This document shows, one piece after another, positions 61,225-64,000 of a stretch of DNA of 64,000 nt (position 1 is its first letter; every line of letters starts with the position of its first letter). Made by a program: the position numbers and the translations under genes. The stretch comes from an uncultured Desulfuromonadales bacterium (GTDB taxonomy: Bacteria > Desulfobacterota > Desulfuromonadia > Geobacterales > Pseudopelobacteraceae). The notes below the pieces were generated by a model that searched no databases, was not told the DNA's origin, and saw only the letters and a list, made by a program, of their open reading frames with translations. Where the stretch lies: assembly GCA_903868145.1 (NCBI GenBank), contig CAIPTY010000058.1, positions 91,550-155,549 on the forward strand. The letters are read 5' to 3'.

Positions 61225-61566
61225 TTATTCAGTTATTTTTGTCGCATGCGTGGCTATTTTGAGGATGCTGTCCCGAACTTCCTTGTTGGGGATGGCGCGA
61301 TACGAGTCGAGTAGCGTCTTTTCCGCAATTGCAAGTGGCAGGTAATCATCCGTGTCAGTGAAAAACGACTGCACAGGAATTGAAAGTGCCTGTGCAAGTT
61401 GTTGCATCCGGTCGCTGTTCAGCTTACTGGCGCCACTCTCGTATTTCTGAATCTGCTGGGGAGTCACGCCAATCTGTTCGGCAAGGTTTTCCTGTGTAAA
61501 CCCGGCCTGCTGACGCATAACCTTCAATCTCCAGCCAATTTCCTTGCTGTTCAATAGCCTGCCCAT
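61225..61566 (-). CDS. XRE-family HTH regulator
   Basis: 113 residues. The HTH (about 8-62: EIGWRLKVMRQQAGFTQENLAEQIGVTPQQIQKYESGASKLNSDRMQQLAQAL) is a Cro/CI type; the C-terminal part (about 65-113, LPLAIAEKTLLDSYRAIPNKEVRDSILKI) is a short helical region found in many such proteins of Proteobacteria. The start at MGRLL has AAAGGCGGG upstream; an in-frame ATG at 61599 adds 11 residues and is possible. It is divergent from the acyltransferase-SGNH gene and may regulate it (inference from position). Confidence 0.82.
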   Translation of the reverse strand: MGRLLNSKEIGWRLKVMRQQAGFTQENLAEQIGVTPQQIQKYESGASKLNSDRMQQLAQALSIPVQSFFTDTDDYLPLAIAEKTLLDSYRAIPNKEVRDSILKIATHATKITE

Positions 61567-61719
61567 ATCACCCGCCTTTTCAGCAGACAATACATCCAAG
61601 CGGTGATACGCAAAACAGAATGATAGTTGTTTTTACGACAACTATTAGTTGACTTTTGGGCCACCCAATGGTTAAGGATAATTTTAACAAATATCCGTAA
61701 GCATGGGCGAGGTTCTGTT

Positions 61720-63780
61720 ATGGAAGAGATAATTAACCGGACAGTAAGTACCAAGGAGGTGAGTGCACTAGGTTACAGACCCGATATTGACGGTATCAGG
61801 GCTTTCGCGATTATTGCCGTTTTGGCGTTCCACGCTTTCCCGGAATTGTTCCCTGGAGGTTTGATTGGTGTCGATATTTTTTTTGTGATTTCCGGCTATC
61901 TGATTACAACCATATTGGTTTCGAGTCTGAGTAATAATGAAAGACCCATCCTGAATTTCTACATTAGGCGCGTTCGCCGTATTTTTCCGGCTTTACTGAT
62001 AGTTCTGATATGTTGTTACATCTTTGGCTATCTCGCATTGTATGCAGATGAATTCAAGGAACTTGGTTTACATATTGCCTCCGGTGCTTTATTTATTTCA
62101 AACTTTGTTTATCTGAGAGAAGCGGGCTATTTTGACCGCAGTGCAGATTTGAAACCACTTCTTCACTTCTGGTCCCTCGCAGTTGAAGAACAATTCTATC
62201 TGTTCTGGCCGCTAACTCTTATCCTCGCGTTCAAAGCTAAAATAACTCTTACACGCTTGGTCATAGTGCTGTTCATAGCGTCCTTTATCCTTTCACTTTG
62301 GCTTAGCACAGAACATCCCAGTTGGGCCTATTATTTTCCGTTTAGCAGATTTTGGGAAATTCTGTCAGGGGCCTATTTGGCCGCACTCAACCGGGAAAAC
62401 AGATCAGACAACGTATCGTCCGCTATGAGTAATTACGGAAACAACATTGCTCTTGCGATACTTTTGTCAAGCATCTTCTGGATCGATGGCCAGAATAATT
62501 TTCCAGGCTGGCAGGCTTTACCTCCTGTACTTGCAACCACTTGGCTAATACGTTACTCAAACAGTGGTCACTGGCCTTATTGGTGTCTCGCCAACAAGTG
62601 GATGGTTGCAGTCGGACTCATCAGCTATCCGCTCTATCTTTGGCATTGGCCAATATTCTCCTTCCTTGCCATTACAGAGTTGCAAATATCACCAGTAGTG
62701 AAACTTTGCGGGATTGTGTTGTCTTTTGTCCTGGCCACCCTGACCTACATTCTGATTGAGAAGCCAATCCGCAGCACTGCAGGAAAAACGGCAATAGTAC
62801 TTTTGTGTGGACTTTTGTTAGTTGGATATATCGGTTATAACGCTTATCATCGCAACGGTTTAGATTTCCGGCAGGTCAGTTATCAAAACCTTAAAGCAAA
62901 ATTTCTGAGATCTCTCGGATTCAAACAAAAATACATAATCTCAAATCAGGCTCATTCTATATTCAAAACAGACGCTTTTCTGAAAGCAAACCCGGAGTAC
63001 AGGCAACAGCTTGAAAAGATAGCCTGGTTGCTAAAAACTGACGCCGAGGTGCTCACAACCCACAGATCAGGGCAATTGCCCCCTCATTATCAAGAAAAAA
63101 TTCTAAGACAGAAGTCGCCCAGCATCCGTCAGAGCAGGCCGAAGGTAGTTGTGATTGGAGATAGCCACGCGGGTAATTTTCTCACCGCGCTTCAACTTAC
63201 ACACCCAGATATTGAACTTATCGGTTTTTTTGATAGCGGCTGCACCCCTATCCGTCAACGTTACCGAGATGAAACCAATCGTTGTAAGCAGTTGCTGAAC
63301 AGGGCTTTTAATTTTGTGAAGGAAAAACCTGTTGGATTGGTTATTTTTGCTGCGCGCTGGCAGACTAGTTTTCAGCCTTTGGCGGACGACATTCAAGCAT
63401 TTTCTGCCCTTGGCCCCCGCATTGCTATCGCCGGTCCTTCACTCATTTTTTCCAAGGATTTGCCCAGTATTTTGCTGAGATATCAAAGCGGTGACGATGT
63501 GATAGCCTTTACCAATAATTTCATTGAAAAAGATACGTTTGCATTGAACGAAGCAATGCGGCAATTTGCTGCAGACAAAAAGATTGCATATATCGACAAA
63601 CTCAATATATTCTGCGGAGAGGGTCTCTGCAGGCTTACACTAACTGGCAATGAGCTATTTATCTATGATAATGGCCACCTGTCACCATCTGGTGCGTACT
63701 ATCTGGGTGAGCATATAAAGGAAAGCAAAATCGTATATAAACTGGCGGATTCAAGTCTGAAGTGCAACTTTTGTAAGTGA
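61720..63780 (+). CDS. Membrane acyltransferase with C-terminal SGNH domain (OafA-like)
   Basis: A 686-residue protein. The N-terminal half is an acyltransferase-3 domain with ten or more membrane helices: YRPDIDGIRAFAIIAVLAFHAF (catalytic histidine), FPGGLIGVDIFFVISGYLITT and IRRVRRIFPALLIVLI, then HFWSLAVEEQFYLFWPL. The C-terminal part (from about residue 470) is an SGNH hydrolase-like domain with VVVIGDSHAGNFLTALQ and a later GHLSPSGAYYLG giving the catalytic His. It O-acetylates surface polysaccharide at the periplasmic side. The ATG has GCGAGG upstream; the longer frame from 61627 is unsupported. It is intact, unlike the fragment at 6.2 kb. Confidence 0.9.
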   Translation: MEEIINRTVSTKEVSALGYRPDIDGIRAFAIIAVLAFHAFPELFPGGLIGVDIFFVISGYLITTILVSSLSNNERPILNFYIRRVRRIFPALLIVLICCYIFGYLALYADEFKELGLHIASGALFISNFVYLREAGYFDRSADLKPLLHFWSLAVEEQFYLFWPLTLILAFKAKITLTRLVIVLFIASFILSLWLSTEHPSWAYYFPFSRFWEILSGAYLAALNRENRSDNVSSAMSNYGNNIALAILLSSIFWIDGQNNFPGWQALPPVLATTWLIRYSNSGHWPYWCLANKWMVAVGLISYPLYLWHWPIFSFLAITELQISPVVKLCGIVLSFVLATLTYILIEKPIRSTAGKTAIVLLCGLLLVGYIGYNAYHRNGLDFRQVSYQNLKAKFLRSLGFKQKYIISNQAHSIFKTDAFLKANPEYRQQLEKIAWLLKTDAEVLTTHRSGQLPPHYQEKILRQKSPSIRQSRPKVVVIGDSHAGNFLTALQLTHPDIELIGFFDSGCTPIRQRYRDETNRCKQLLNRAFNFVKEKPVGLVIFAARWQTSFQPLADDIQAFSALGPRIAIAGPSLIFSKDLPSILLRYQSGDDVIAFTNNFIEKDTFALNEAMRQFAADKKIAYIDKLNIFCGEGLCRLTLTGNELFIYDNGHLSPSGAYYLGEHIKESKIVYKLADSSLKCNFCK

Positions 63781-63781
63781 A

Positions 63782-63820
63782 TTTAAGTGGTGAACTGCGT
63801 TACTATCAGCGCCACTTAAA
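63782..63820 (+). repeat. Inverted repeat at the left end of an IS30-type element
   Basis: A perfect 9-bp inverted pair, TTTAAGTGG at 63782-63790 and CCACTTAAA at 63812-63820, directly before the transposase start and after the acyltransferase stop. It may be the left end of the element or a hairpin of its leader; the right end is outside the window. Confidence 0.5.
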
Positions 63821-63842
63821 CGACCAAGTAAAAGGTGCACAG

Positions 63843-64000
63843 ATGAAACAATACAAACAGCTCACCACCGGGCAAAGATACCAGATATACGGGTTAAAGC
63901 AATCGGGATTAAATCAGACCCAAATTGCTCTAAATGTTGGAGTGGACAAGTCCACCATCTCAAGAGAGTTCCGGCGCAACAAGGGCAAACGTGGCTGGCG
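63843..64000 (+). CDS. IS30-family transposase, N-terminal part (runs off the window)
   Basis: The first about 52 residues: KQYKQLTTGQRYQIYGLKQ, followed by GLNQTQIALNVGVDKSTISREFRRN, the HTH of IS30-type transposases. The ATG has AAAAGGTG upstream. The catalytic DDE part is beyond the end of the window, so completeness cannot be judged. Confidence 0.85.
   Translation, partial: MKQYKQLTTGQRYQIYGLKQSGLNQTQIALNVGVDKSTISREFRRNKGKRGW

Overview
The window looks like a chromosomal segment of a Geobacter/Pelobacter-type bacterium (Desulfuromonadota, Geobacterales). The grounds are a ten-heme OmcA/MtrC-type cytochrome, a porin with lipoprotein cytochromes, CX4CH heme-site proteins, a chemoreceptor with a periplasmic c-type heme motif, a fused radical-SAM/DUF2344 protein next to RNase G, and an ISPepr1-like IS4 element. 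The assignment rests on gene content and protein style; no database search was possible.

Region 1 (1-22.7 kb, mostly + strand) is an exopolysaccharide/O-antigen-type locus. It opens with a coiled-coil protein and an outer-membrane beta-barrel. Next comes a patchwork (1.6-6.5 kb) in which toxin-antitoxin pairs (two nucleotidyltransferase/HEPN modules, one VapBC), a GT2 glycosyltransferase and a deacetylase-like protein are separated by copies of one dispersed repeat. Two genes here are visibly recombined: the GT2 carries the N-terminus of an acyltransferase, and a truncated acyltransferase directly follows a truncated HEPN gene. From 6.5 to 18.4 kb there is an orderly, AT-rich glycan operon: flippase, polymerase/ligase, two hexapeptide acyltransferases, four GT4 enzymes, a sugar oxidoreductase, a sugar epimerase and a GT32-like enzyme. 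An IS4 element ends this run. Beyond it lie a flippase remnant, a cupin protein, a perosamine-synthase-like aminotransferase and a methyltransferase.

Region 2 (22.8-30.2 kb, - strand) is for extracellular electron transfer: a beta-barrel porin, a five-heme lipoprotein and a CX4CH/CXXCH lipoprotein in one overlapping operon, a DUF1566-like lipoprotein, and the decaheme lipoprotein with tandem terminators. A truncated winged-helix gene and a block of palindromic GC-rich repeats close it.

Region 3 (30.8-43.2 kb) holds hisC, a small zinc-ribbon gene and hisB; a CpoB/YbgF-like protein; rplU-rpmA; the heme-containing chemoreceptor; a DUF2844-DUF3443 secreted pair; and the radical-SAM/DUF2344 fusion with rng.

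Region 4 (43.3-61.1 kb) begins with the most striking gene: a regulator fusing ferredoxin clusters, an H-cluster-type [FeFe]-hydrogenase domain, another Fe-S domain, a sigma-54 AAA+ ATPase and a Fis-type HTH. Beside it is a self-contained mini transcription unit (promoter, ribosome site, 37-codon ORF, strong terminator). Then come a MacAB-type efflux system, a 50-residue basic protein, a HIT protein, an M16 peptidase, and on the opposite strand a secreted transglutaminase, a GGDEF response regulator, rpe, rsmB, htpX, and an outer-membrane protein-PII-AmtB nitrogen operon preceded by a near-consensus sigma-54 promoter. A Rieske ferredoxin and a 2-Cys peroxiredoxin follow.

Region 5 (61.2-64.0 kb) has an XRE regulator, an acyltransferase-SGNH membrane protein and the start of an IS30-type transposase that runs off the end.
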